Positions 25,179 to 33,097 of a DNA stretch of 64,000 nt are shown here, one piece after another. Below the pieces are notes generated by a model. It ran no database searches, was not told the origin of the DNA, and saw only the letters and a program-made list of their open reading frames with translations. Made by a program: the position numbers and the translations under genes. How positions within the stretch are numbered: position 1 is the first letter of the stretch; every line of letters begins with the position of its first letter. This stretch comes from Patulibacter sp. (GTDB lineage Bacteria; Actinomycetota; Thermoleophilia; Solirubrobacterales; Solirubrobacteraceae): positions 1-64,000 of the forward strand of contig NZ_JAURWA010000149.1 in NCBI RefSeq assembly GCF_030655195.1. Direction: 5' to 3'.

Positions 25179-25448
25179 TTAGTCCTTGGTCTCCCTGACC
25201 TCGACCGGCTCGGCCTTCGCGCGAGACTTCTGGGTCTTCGCCGCCGGCGTCTTCGCGCGGGGCTTATTCGCGGCGGCCTTTGTGGCGGCAGCCGGCGTCT
25301 TCGACGCGGCCGCAGGCGTCGTCTTCGGCGCCGCGGGGGCGGCACCAGACGGGGCCGGAGGCGTCTTCGCGGACGCGTCAGCGGCCACGATCTTCGGCGC
25401 GTCTCGACGGCACAGGACGGCCGGGCCGCGTGCCTGCCGGTCAGGCAC
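25179..25448 (-). CDS. Lys/Ala/Pro-rich histone H1-like protein or domain
   Basis: An 89-codon frame starts at GTG 25448, which lies inside the end of the upstream membrane protein gene (8-base overlap). It ends at a TAA at 25179-25181. After residue 25 it is almost only Ala, Lys, Pro, Thr and Ser (PAAASKTPAAATKAAANKPR), like the tails of histone-H1-type or nucleoid-associated proteins. The frame continues without a shift past the TAA into REERELQELEAELPFHETL and the transposase-like gene. It may therefore be the N-terminal part of a larger broken gene. A DNA-binding or unstructured linker role is the most that can be said. Confidence 0.45.
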   Translation of the reverse strand: MPDRQARGPAVLCRRDAPKIVAADASAKTPPAPSGAAPAAPKTTPAAASKTPAAATKAAANKPRAKTPAAKTQKSRAKAEPVEVRETKD

Positions 25449-26739
25449 GACGCGGAGACGCTTTACGCGTCGTCGCCGTCCGGTGTTGCCCCGGGGCCGT
25501 GTCGGTGTCGTCTTCGGCTGCGATCAGTTGGACGACCTCTCCGGAGCCGGTCGACAGGTAGAGGATTTCGGTCGTGTCGTCGACGTTCGCCGGGGCGATT
25601 CGAGCGCGAAGTTCCGCTTGACGGTTGGCGATCGACTTGTCCCGATGGCGCCAGCTGCCTTTCAGCTCGACGGTGCTCAGCTGCTCGGTGAGCGCGAGGG
25701 CTGTCGCGTCGGCGCTGTCCAGCAGCTTGCCTTCGGCGCCGAGGAACTTCTGCAGTGCTGTGTACGGATTGTCCGGACCGGAGAGTGCGGATGAAGCGGC
25801 GTCCGCGACGAGCGCTTTGCGTTTCAGTGCGCTGGCGGACCGTGCGAGGTGTAGCTCGCGAACGAAATGATCGGTGTCTTTGGTCTTGCCGCCGAGGGCG
25901 ACTTCGAGCTGCCGGTAGTCGACTTTGCCGTCCTCGTCCTGCAGGTCAGCGATGACATCGCGGTGGTTGTCGAGGAACTGCTTGGACCGGTGGAACTCGT
26001 CGTCGACGCTCTTCAGCGCCAGCTCCATGTGGGGCTCGCGGCCGTCGAGCATCAAGCTGATCACCCGTGACAGCTGCGCGTCCGCCGAGCGTTGATCCGC
26101 GATCCGGGCGGCGTAGTGGCGCTCTTCCTGACGGCCGAGCGCCGCTTCGAGTCGCCGTTGATGTGCGACCTGCTCGCGTTGCGCCAGGTGATCCATCGCC
26201 ATGACCGTTCCGGCGACGGCCAACACCGGCCACCCTGCAGCGACGGCGCCGCCGGCCGCGACCGGCTTGAGGACAGCGTGCGTTGTCTTGTTGTTGGTTC
26301 GCGAGAAGCCTCGGTACCCGGAAGTCCCTGCGGCTTTCGCGAGCTTCGCGCCTTTCGGCAGCACCACGCGGTACAGCGTCGGACTCTTCGGGTTCAACGC
26401 CTTGACGATGTCCGCCGCCGCCTGCTGCGCCGAGGAGTTCACGACGGGAACCTTCCGGTACTTCGCGATCTCCGCGTCGGTCACCGGGAAGTACTGCACC
26501 GCGACAGGGACAGCGGCAGCCTCCAGGGCGTCCCAGATTTCCTCGGACGTCGAACCGGCCGCCGGAGCGGCGCCGTCGGGCACGAGAAGCCCCGCCGAGG
26601 GGAACTGAGGGCGACGTTCGATCTCGACCGAGCGCGCCGAGGTCTCCTTAGACGGTGGGTCGGTGCGCCGGCGGGCCAGCTGCCAGAGAACAAGCGCGAC
26701 AGCCGCCACCACGACCACCGCGAACAGGGCGGGGACCAT
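25441..26739 (-). CDS. Membrane protein with large cytoplasmic helical region
   Basis: The 432-residue product begins with a membrane segment (MVPALFAVVVVAAVALVLWQ). A second hydrophobic stretch lies near residues 155-185 (VAAGGAVAAGWPVLAVAGTV). It is followed by a long charged helical part (REQVAHQRRLEAALGRQEER, DDEFHRSKQFLDNHRDVIAD, KGSWRHRDKSIANRQAELRA), probably coiled coil. No family was recognised. The ATG at 26739 is back to back with the plus-strand gene start (the two start codons overlap at CATG), so one of the two starts is probably further in. The small Lys/Ala-rich frame overlaps its 3' end. Confidence 0.6.
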   Translation of the reverse strand: MVPALFAVVVVAAVALVLWQLARRRTDPPSKETSARSVEIERRPQFPSAGLLVPDGAAPAAGSTSEEIWDALEAAAVPVAVQYFPVTDAEIAKYRKVPVVNSSAQQAAADIVKALNPKSPTLYRVVLPKGAKLAKAAGTSGYRGFSRTNNKTTHAVLKPVAAGGAVAAGWPVLAVAGTVMAMDHLAQREQVAHQRRLEAALGRQEERHYAARIADQRSADAQLSRVISLMLDGREPHMELALKSVDDEFHRSKQFLDNHRDVIADLQDEDGKVDYRQLEVALGGKTKDTDHFVRELHLARSASALKRKALVADAASSALSGPDNPYTALQKFLGAEGKLLDSADATALALTEQLSTVELKGSWRHRDKSIANRQAELRARIAPANVDDTTEILYLSTGSGEVVQLIAAEDDTDTAPGQHRTATTRKASPRRA

Positions 26740-27235
26740 GGCCGGCAGGCTAGTTCACCGGGAGGCGACCAAGCTGATCCGCGCTCGCGGCGAGGAGCAC
26801 GCACCGCTCAGCCAGACGGTGAAGTTCTTCGGCGGGTGGACGCGTAGTAAGGAGGCGCCGACGCTCAGCGGGAATGTGACGCCGCGTCGCATCCGGGCTC
26901 GCTTCAACGAACGGCGCATACGCAAGATCTGGAAGTACACCGAGGAGACGCTCGCGCACTGGATGGAGAAGGCCGTTGCGGAGTACGGCCGGCCGCCGCA
27001 GGTCGCGGAGTACGACTGGTGGCGTCAGCGAGAACTGGCGCTCGCGAAGCCAAAAGGTGATGTGACGCTGCATATCCCGTCCCCGCAGCCCTTCCGGAAG
27101 CGATGGCGTACCTGGCCGGAGGCGCTGCTTGCACTCGGGTACGACCCCGAGGCGATCGACAGCCGCCTGGAGCGCGGCGTCAACACCACAGCCGGCGAGC
27201 GCGACGTCGTACGGCGGGCGCCGCGGGGCCGCTGA
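26738..27235 (+). CDS. DNA-associated hypothetical protein with homing-endonuclease-associated-like repeats
   Basis: The product has ~165 residues. The motif pattern RRIRARFNERRIRKIWKYTE, then PPQVAEYDWWRQRE, PSPQPFRKRWRTWPEALLALGYDPEAI resembles the short repeats (x-Y-W...PS...RF-xx-W-xx-AL-xx-AG) found beside HNH and homing endonucleases, which bind DNA. No nuclease residues are visible, so it may be only a binding protein. The start is uncertain because its ATG overlaps the divergent start codon; GTG 26819 is an alternative. Its stop overlaps the ATG of the next gene (TGATG), which shows coupling. Confidence 0.55.
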   Translation: MAGRLVHREATKLIRARGEEHAPLSQTVKFFGGWTRSKEAPTLSGNVTPRRIRARFNERRIRKIWKYTEETLAHWMEKAVAEYGRPPQVAEYDWWRQRELALAKPKGDVTLHIPSPQPFRKRWRTWPEALLALGYDPEAIDSRLERGVNTTAGERDVVRRAPRGR

Positions 27236-27507
27236 TGGCCGGCGACGAGGACGAGAACGACAACTTCGGGCGGGAGTTCGAGGTGTCGCGGGACGAGCCG
27301 CCGGCCAACGCGTGGGCCGCGGACGCTCGCGACAGCCTGCGGGAGGCCCAACGGCTGCTCGCGCGAGCGCGAGAGGAAATCACCGTCGGTGAACTGTTAG
27401 CGCTCCGCGCGGACCTGCCGCGACTGGCCGCAGACGCCAAGATCGTCGCGGACGCGGTGACCGCGGAAGCCCAGGCGCTCGACGCCGCTGTGCGCCGCAC
27501 GCTCTGA
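27235..27507 (+). CDS. Small acidic helical protein
   Basis: This 90-residue protein is translationally coupled to the preceding gene (stop and start share TGATG). It has an acidic head (MAGDEDENDNFGREFEVSRD) and a long heptad-like helix (RDSLREAQRLLARAREEITV, ADLPRLAADAKIVADAVTAE). It is probably a partner or regulator of the upstream DNA-associated protein; that is inferred from coupling only. Confidence 0.5.
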   Translation: MAGDEDENDNFGREFEVSRDEPPANAWAADARDSLREAQRLLARAREEITVGELLALRADLPRLAADAKIVADAVTAEAQALDAAVRRTL

Positions 27508-27613
27508 CGAACCCGATGGGCGGCTGCAGCGTCAGAAGCGTGACGCCGAGGGCGATCATGGCGAGGCAGACGGCGAGGGCGAGGACCAATGTGCGCTTGC
27601 GTTCCGTGGACAT
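27380..27613 (-). CDS. Possible small membrane peptide, antisense overlap at its 3' end
   Basis: From ATG 27613 about 33 codons encode MSTERKRTLVLALAVCLAMI, continuing through a hydrophobic stretch to TLLTLQPPIGF. They have good third-position GC and form a clear membrane segment. The rest of the frame runs antisense to the 90-residue protein gene and has poor composition, so the gene may be truncated by a rearrangement here. Confidence 0.35.
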   Translation of the reverse strand: MSTERKRTLVLALAVCLAMIALGVTLLTLQPPIGFVRACGAQRRRAPGLPRSPRPRRSWRLRPVAAGPRGALTVHRR

Positions 27614-27685
27614 GCCTCGACCGTAGGGCGGGGCCACCGGATGCACGCCTCAATCTGTCGAGAGGGACGGCACTACGCTGGGCCG

Positions 27686-28174
27686 ATGACAGCGACCTTC
27701 TCTGACGGTGGGCAAGCGAGCTTCGCGGAAGCGGTGGCCCAGATGGAGCCTCTGCTCGTCGATCTCCAGGCCGCTCCGGCGTTCCCGTTCCTGTCGCATC
27801 CCGAGGTACCGCGGGCCCGTGGCATCTACCTGTTCAGCGAGCACGGGGCACCGGCCTACGTCGGGCAGACCAGGAACCTCCGCAGCCGGCTACGACAGCA
27901 AACAGGCGAGAAGAGCACTCACTTCAGCGCGTCATTCGCGTATCGCATCGCCGAGGCCGACGCTGCTGCGTCGGGGATGGACGTCAAGCGCACCCGGGCG
28001 GCCCTGAGCAGTGACCCAGCGTTCGCCGAGCTGTTCACGGCGACGCGATCGAGGGTGCACGACATGGACGTGCAGTTCATCGAAGTCGACGACCCGATCG
28101 TCCGGACCATGTTCGAGATGTACGTCGCTCTGACGCTCAACACCGTCGAGTACAACTCGTTCGAGACGCACTGA
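27686..28174 (+). CDS. GIY-YIG nuclease-domain protein
   Basis: The 162-residue product has a GIY-YIG core: ARGIYLFSEHGAPAYVGQTR at residues ~46-65, where the second motif is YVG instead of YIG, followed by NLRSRLRQQTG with the catalytic Arg position. The C-terminal half is helical and ends in VQFIEVDDPIVRTMFEMYVA, where E/D residues could supply the metal-binding acid. GIY-YIG enzymes cut DNA in homing, repair and some restriction systems. The ATG at 27686 starts just before the conserved region. Its last 115 bases are duplicated 1.1 kb downstream. Confidence 0.75.
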   Translation: MTATFSDGGQASFAEAVAQMEPLLVDLQAAPAFPFLSHPEVPRARGIYLFSEHGAPAYVGQTRNLRSRLRQQTGEKSTHFSASFAYRIAEADAAASGMDVKRTRAALSSDPAFAELFTATRSRVHDMDVQFIEVDDPIVRTMFEMYVALTLNTVEYNSFETH

Positions 28175-28200
28175 CGCCCTCCGCGGGCGGTCGCAGGGGC

Positions 28201-28737
28201 TTAGGTCGCGTCCTCCAGCATCGCGCGCACCTTCCGCAGCGTGCCGTCGTCTGCTCGGCTGAGAAGCAGGACGACGCGTCCGATCTCGGCGGCGCGACCT
28301 CCGTCGGGGCTCGGCTCGTCAGCATCGGGCGGACCATCGAGTGCTTTGCGTCGGGCTTCGCGGATCCGGCTGGTGAATTTCGCCACGTGCGGGTCGCCGG
28401 TGAGCGGATCGCGAACAATGAGATCGCGCCGGTAGCCGTCGTAGGTGATCTGCTCCACCTCGCCGTCCGCGCCGTAGACGTCGAGCACGTTTCGCATCTG
28501 CCCGAGCGCAGGCGCGCGCTTCCCCACTTCCAGCAGGCGAAGGTACTCAGTGCTGATCCCGAGTTGAACTGCTGCGTCGGAGCGAGACAGTCCAGCGTTC
28601 AACCGAAGATCTTCGAGGAGCTTTCCGAGGTGGACGTTGTCCGGTTGACCAGGACCCACGATCCACTTGTCCGGCCACGGATCTTCGTCCGAGACGTCGT
28701 CTCGCAGATGCCGAACGCTGTCGCTCACGCTCCGCAC
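28201..28737 (-). CDS. XRE-family helix-turn-helix regulator
   Basis: The protein has ~178 residues. An XRE-type HTH is visible at residues ~37-90: LGKLLEDLRLNAGLSRSDAA, VQLGISTEYLRLLEVGKRAP, then the capping helix. The C-terminal half has no named domain and ends in a leucine-rich helix (RVVLLLSRADDGTLRKVRAM). The gene is divergent from a small membrane protein. A perfect 9-base inverted repeat lies in the 67-base gap, so it probably represses both promoters. The start is GTG 28737 or GTG 28728; neither has a strong ribosome-binding site. Confidence 0.8.
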   Translation of the reverse strand: MRSVSDSVRHLRDDVSDEDPWPDKWIVGPGQPDNVHLGKLLEDLRLNAGLSRSDAAVQLGISTEYLRLLEVGKRAPALGQMRNVLDVYGADGEVEQITYDGYRRDLIVRDPLTGDPHVAKFTSRIREARRKALDGPPDADEPSPDGGRAAEIGRVVLLLSRADDGTLRKVRAMLEDAT

Positions 28738-28748
28738 TCTACGTGCAC

Positions 28749-28787
28749 CAACTACTCGCGTCTAGTCGCTTGACCGGGGAGTAGTTG
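28749..28787. promoter_or_regulatory. Inverted-repeat operator between divergent regulator and membrane protein genes
   Basis: CAACTACTC (28749-28757) and GAGTAGTTG (28779-28787) are perfect inverted arms. Their centres are 30 bp apart, three helical turns, so two dimers or one tetramer would sit on the same face of DNA. The site covers the space from which both neighbouring genes must be transcribed. Confidence 0.65.
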
Positions 28788-28804
28788 TGTTGCATCATCG
28801 CTCT

Positions 28805-29101
28805 ATGAGCTATCGAGATGAGCAGATGGATACAGCCGCGTACCGGAGCGACGGAGGTGACGATCGCAGCGTGCCCGAGCACCCGCACGGCATCGACAAC
28901 CGGGACGGGATCGAGGCGCTGCCGCACGTCGGGCCCGTCGTCGGAGGTGCGCGTCGGGCGTGCAGCTCGCTGACCGTTCAGGAGACGGATTCGCGAACGC
29001 GGCGGGCCGTCAAGAACACGTTCCGCGCGGGCGCGGTGGGTGGGATCGTGGTCACGGGCGCGAGTTTCAGCGCCGGGGTTGCCCTGGCGATCGTCCAGTG
29101 A
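28805..29101 (+). CDS. Small protein with C-terminal membrane segment
   Basis: The product has ~98 residues from ATG 28805, or 104 from ATG 28787, which lies at the edge of the operator. The polar N-terminal part is rich in Asp, Arg and Gly. The C-terminal segment AGAVGGIVVTGASFSAGVAL would insert once in the membrane. The layout, a small tail-anchored protein under its own XRE repressor, fits a toxin-like or phage-sensing pair, but no family is recognised. Confidence 0.55.
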   Translation: MSYRDEQMDTAAYRSDGGDDRSVPEHPHGIDNRDGIEALPHVGPVVGGARRACSSLTVQETDSRTRRAVKNTFRAGAVGGIVVTGASFSAGVALAIVQ

Positions 29102-29206
29102 GTCGGCCGAGCGGGGCGGCCGGCAGAGTTCGGCCACCCGATCCCGCCGGGCGTCACTCGGGGTAGTAGTCGTCATCGACGATCTATCCGGGGAACGCGG
29201 CGCCAC

Positions 29207-29341
29207 GCGACCCGGTTGCGGGCGCGCGACATGGACGTGCAGTTCATCGAGGTCGACGATCCGATCGTCCGGACGATGTTCGAGATGTTCGCCGCTCTGA
29301 CGCTCAACACCGTCGAGCACAACTCGTTCGAGACGCACTGA
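29207..29341 (+). pseudogene. 5'-truncated duplicate of the GIY-YIG gene
   Basis: Bases 29228-29342 match 28061-28175 with no gaps and six mismatches (about 95 percent). Weaker similarity extends to 29207. The fragment encodes DMDVQFIEVDDPIVRTMFEM and continues to the same stop. No start codon or nuclease core is present. Together with the intact gene it forms a direct repeat bracketing the XRE regulator and small membrane protein. Confidence 0.85.
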
Positions 29342-29415
29342 CCGCCCCGCCCGCCGAGGGCCGCTGCGGCGCTTCGCTTGTGGCCCTGTCCGAGCGACCG
29401 CGGTAGCGTCGGGAC

Positions 29416-30168
29416 GTGCCCGTCCCTATCTGCAGCAAGACCACGCCCGCCGAGACGATCTCCTCGCTGGAGGACTGGCAGAGGCTGGCGTCGACACCCG
29501 GCAAGTGGGCGGCCGGCTACAGCGCGATGGAACTCGCGCGCCTGTGGCTGACCGACGCCGGCCCCGCCACCACGGCCGAAGCACTCCGCGGCGCCTTCGA
29601 CGGCCTGACCATCGAGTGCGGTCAGGCAGAGGCTCAGGTGTCTTTCGACCGGCACCCCGGCGGCGTCCGCAACCACGACGTTCTCGCCCACGGACGAACG
29701 GCGGACGGCGCGGTCGTCGTCGGCATCGAGGGGAAGGTCAACGAGACACTCGACGAGACAGTCGACGAGAAGTACGCGAAGGCCAAGGCCACACGCGATG
29801 CCGGCAAGAACACGAACCTGGACACCCGCGTTGACGAGCTACTCGCCGGAATCTTCGGGCGCGGCATCGCCGAAGATCCCACCCTTGGCGCGCTCCGGTA
29901 CCAGCTCCTCAGCGCGGTCGCCGGCACTGTCGCCGCCGCCGATGACAACACCATCGGCGCGGCGGTGGTCGTGCACCTCATCAGCACCCCGCAGGCGAAG
30001 CCCGAGAAGTTCGCCGACACACGCGCCGCGGTCGACGCCTTCGCCGCCGCGCTCGGTTGCCCGCAGGAGGGACCGCTTGTCGGTCCGTTCGTCGTCGACA
30101 CCACCGTCCTCAAAGGACCGGCCAACTTGCCGTGCTGGCTGACGGTGGCGGAGACGGCACCCGTCTGA
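29416..30168 (+). CDS. PD-(D/E)XK nuclease-like protein
   Basis: This 250-residue protein starts at GTG 29416. The candidate nuclease core is NHDVLAHG, followed by VVVGIEGKVNETLDE at about residues 90-115, giving D...E-x-K. A helical region and a second beta region (AAVVVHLISTP, KFADTRAAVDAFAAALG) follow. The pattern fits single-domain restriction-like proteins of unknown role in defence islands. It is alone on the plus strand, preceded by the truncated GIY-YIG copy. Confidence 0.55.
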   Translation: MPVPICSKTTPAETISSLEDWQRLASTPGKWAAGYSAMELARLWLTDAGPATTAEALRGAFDGLTIECGQAEAQVSFDRHPGGVRNHDVLAHGRTADGAVVVGIEGKVNETLDETVDEKYAKAKATRDAGKNTNLDTRVDELLAGIFGRGIAEDPTLGALRYQLLSAVAGTVAAADDNTIGAAVVVHLISTPQAKPEKFADTRAAVDAFAAALGCPQEGPLVGPFVVDTTVLKGPANLPCWLTVAETAPV

Positions 30169-30228
30169 CGCCAACCCGGTCAAGTAGAGGCGGGTAAGGA
30201 ACCGGCCGAACGCGACGAACGGCAGCAC

Positions 30229-31310
30229 GTGCCGTCCACCCCGTCCAAGCGCGCCCCCGAGGACACCGCGCTGGCGGGTGTCCTCGCGCTCCCGATCGCT
30301 GGTCAGCTGACGGTCTTCGCCGCGCTCGCTGAACACCTCAGCGGTCACCTACCGCGGGACCCGCCGCGGGTGTCGCGCGCGCTGCGGCAGAAGGAAGCCG
30401 TGGACTGTCTGCGGCAAGCGGCCGCGCACCTCAAGCTGCCGGACGGCGAGGCCCCCACAGCAGCGCAGTACGACACGGTCCAGAAGAAGCTCGGCCTTCC
30501 GATGACAGTCGCAGCCATCAAGAAGGCGTTCGACCGATGGAGGTTCGCCACCATCGTCGCTAGCGGCACTGAGACGTCCAACAGCGTTCTGCTCCACCAC
30601 GTCCGCGGCACCCAGCAGCAGGGCGACAGGCTCAAAGACGAAGCCGTCCTGGACGACGTCCGGGAATGGCTGTCGGAGAAGACGGCCACCCAGAACGAGT
30701 CCACGAACCGGTACCGAATCTGGGCCAAGGAGACGAAGGCCGAACGCGACGACCTGATCGGGAAGGCGAGGACGCATCAGGCATCCCGGCGGCGCCCCAC
30801 TCGTTCTCGTCGCTTCGGAGCCATCTACGAGCCGACTGGGACTTCACGCTCACGGCGGCGAAGGGCGACATGACCGCAGCCGAAGCTCACGAGCGGACGC
30901 TGCAGCGCATCGAGAAGACCGAAGAGTTCGTGACGATCACCAGAATGGCGTGGCTCTTCTCCCGGACGATCAACGACACGCAGAAGCTGACGGCCCGGCC
31001 AGACTTCCCGCCATACACCTGCACTATCGGCGGCACCCGCCAGTGGGCCGTTGAAGACGTCGTCGCCTATCGCGACGGGAAGAAGCTGCCGCACCCGAAG
31101 GCGAAGGCTGGCTATCTCGAAAAGCAGGTTCTTGGCGCGAAGGAGATGTGCGCCTTCGCGGGCGTCACGTACCAGCACCTCCGGAACTTGATCAACACCG
31201 ACCGCGTGTATCCGGATGGCATGAGCGGCGGCGACTCGTACTGGTGGAAACGCAACGCCAAGACCGCCCTGACGCGGCCGTACAAGATTGCGAACCAAAG
31301 ACCGCAGTAG
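30229..31310 (+). pseudogene. HTH-containing gene broken by a frameshift
   Basis: The first half (from GTG 30229) reads to about 30780 with coding-like composition: RQKEAVDCLRQAAAHLKLPD, YDTVQKKLGLPMTVAAIKKA, FDRWRFATIV. Beyond that its composition becomes Arg-rich nonsense. The good frame shifts to the third register, reading GIPAAPHSFSSLRSHLRADW, then WLFSRTINDTQKLTARPDFP and the C-terminal HTH-like GAKEMCAFAGVTYQHLRNLI, ending at 31310. A one-base change between about 30765 and 30790 explains this. An internal ATG at 30870 preceded by AAGGG could still translate the C-terminal part alone. A DNA-binding role is likely. Confidence 0.55.
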
Positions 31311-31442
31311 TTAAGGGCCGACAGCAGCCCGCGCACGGCGAGCAGAAAATAGTGAGGCCGATCCAAGGCTCGACGGCCTCGACGAAAAGCCCGGTTCTCG
31401 CGGGTGATCCGGGGCCGTCGGAAAAGTGAAAGCGCACCCTGT

Positions 31443-31847
31443 CTAACCCGCGCCCACGGCGGAAGCGACGCGGTCGGCAGCGATCAGCCCTTCGTGCTCC
31501 CACACGCGGATGACGGTCCAGCCAGCGTCGACGAGGCGCTTGTCGGTGTCGCGGTCGCGGGCCTGATTGCCCTCGATCTTGGCGCGCCACCACTCCGCGT
31601 TGTTCTTCGGCCATGTGCCGTGGATCGGGCAACCGTGCCAGAAGCACCCGTCGACATAGACAGCGACCTTCTTGCGTGGAAAGACGAGGTCGGCGCGTCG
31701 GCGCATCTTCGGAAGCGGGGCACGGTCGACAAAAAACCGAAGGCCGCGGCGGTGCAGCTCCGACCGCAGGAGGAGCTCGGGTTTCGTGTCTCGCCGCTTC
31801 ACCGCCTGCATCCGGCGACGAGTCCCAGCGTCTTTCGGGGTCGGCAC
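31443..31847 (-). CDS. vsr: Very short patch repair endonuclease
   Basis: This 134-residue protein matches Vsr throughout: RRMQAVKRRDTKPELLLRSE, DLVFPRKKVAVYVDGCFWHG (active-site Asp and the FWHGC zinc/aromatic motif), CPIHGTWPKN, EWWRAKIEGNQARDRDTD and VIRVWEHE. Vsr nicks next to T in T:G mismatches that arise when 5-methylcytosine deaminates, starting short-patch repair. It lies five bases after the McrC-like gene and is the last gene of the cytosine-methylation restriction cluster, the normal place for a Vsr partner of a C5 methylase. The start is GTG 31847. Confidence 0.93.
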   Translation of the reverse strand: MPTPKDAGTRRRMQAVKRRDTKPELLLRSELHRRGLRFFVDRAPLPKMRRRADLVFPRKKVAVYVDGCFWHGCPIHGTWPKNNAEWWRAKIEGNQARDRDTDKRLVDAGWTVIRVWEHEGLIAADRVASAVGAG

Positions 31848-31852
31848 GTGGT

Positions 31853-33097
31853 TCAGGTACCCAGTGCGTGCTCGATCAGGATCGGAACGTCGTACGGGCG
31901 CACGATGCCGATGCGTGTGGACGGGTCGGGGTTGCCGTATCCGGGCTCGACGACGACTCCCTCGGGGCCGACGACGACCGACGTGACGGCGGGCGCGAGG
32001 TCCAGGGCCTCAACGGCGTAGGCGAGCGCCTGCAGATAGCCGCCGCGGGCAACCACCGCAGGCCGGAACGAGTGCTTGCACTCAAGGAGCAGTGCGCTCT
32101 CGCCGGGGCGGATCAGCATCAGGTCGGTGCCGAGCGCACCGCCGGCACCGGGGACGCCGTGGGCGACCTTGGGGTAGAGCTCCTCGACGTCGTAGTACCC
32201 CCAGGCGCCAGCGGCCTCGAACCAGAGGTCCCACTCCCGGTCCTCGTGATCGGTGACCAGGTACGCGGGTCCACGGGAGGAGTCGCCGAGCGGGTGCCGG
32301 GAGACGACGTGCGCCCCTGCGGTCCTGAGGCCGTGGAGGACCTCGCCGAGGACCGCGAGATGAAACAGTCGGCCGGTGAGCTCCGGCGACGGTCCGACGA
32401 CCTCGCGGGCCAGACGCGCGAGCTCTTCGGGGTCACCGGCGGCCTGAAGCGCCCTGGCGACCGGGACGAGCAGTCTCCACGGGTGTCCCTCGGCGGCGAC
32501 GGCGGCGAGGTCGGGCGGTGTCGGCGAGGCGGGCGTGACGTCGGAGAGCGGCTCGACGTCCAGGAGCGTCAGCGCGGCCTTGGCGCGACGGACGGCCTGA
32601 CGGTGGTGGGGGTCGCCAAGCTTCTCGGCGTCCCTGACCAGCGGCACGAGCTGGTCCAGGGTCCAACGCGTCACGGTGCTGAGAAGGGTCTCGGGTACGC
32701 GCCGGCGGTCGCGGCCGACGAACGTGCGCGGTGGCCAGCCGGCGATGCGGGTCCGTGTCCACGACGTCCCCGGACGTGGGCTGCTGGAGCGGTAGTCGCG
32801 CGTCTCGGTGCTGGCGGGAAGCGCGTCGAGCCAATCGCGTGGGTCCTCGGGCCACTCGGCCAGCGTGGTTTGCAGGCGTTCGAAGAGAACACGGCGGGCG
32901 CGCCTGCGGACCATCGAGGGTTTCCAGTGGCGTTCGGCGACGTCGTCGGCGGCGCCGAGCGCTTCCCAGAGCTGCCCTTGGCCGCTCCAGGACCGCAGGA
33001 CCTCGACCAGGCCGCGCTGCGGAATCGGCGGCGGTTCGGGGGTCGACCCGAGGTCAATCAGGTCAGGGTCGAGAGCAGGCTCTCCAGGAACTCCCAT
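31853..33097 (-). CDS. McrC-like PD-(D/E)XK restriction subunit
   Basis: The 414-residue protein has a C-terminal nuclease core: YYDVEELYPKV, GTDLMLIRPGESALLLECKH (D at ~327, E-x-K at ~338-340) and a following QALAYAVEAL helix. The N-terminal ~250 residues are helical with no named fold. It follows an McrB-like ATPase and overlaps it by 40 bases; the ATG at 33097 may be followed by a later real start. In McrBC and in LlaJI/BsuMI-type systems this second subunit supplies DNA cleavage. Sequence outside the nuclease core is diverged from E. coli McrC, so the assignment leans on motif plus context. Confidence 0.65.
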   Translation of the reverse strand: MGVPGEPALDPDLIDLGSTPEPPPIPQRGLVEVLRSWSGQGQLWEALGAADDVAERHWKPSMVRRRARRVLFERLQTTLAEWPEDPRDWLDALPASTETRDYRSSSPRPGTSWTRTRIAGWPPRTFVGRDRRRVPETLLSTVTRWTLDQLVPLVRDAEKLGDPHHRQAVRRAKAALTLLDVEPLSDVTPASPTPPDLAAVAAEGHPWRLLVPVARALQAAGDPEELARLAREVVGPSPELTGRLFHLAVLGEVLHGLRTAGAHVVSRHPLGDSSRGPAYLVTDHEDREWDLWFEAAGAWGYYDVEELYPKVAHGVPGAGGALGTDLMLIRPGESALLLECKHSFRPAVVARGGYLQALAYAVEALDLAPAVTSVVVGPEGVVVEPGYGNPDPSTRIGIVRPYDVPILIEHALGT

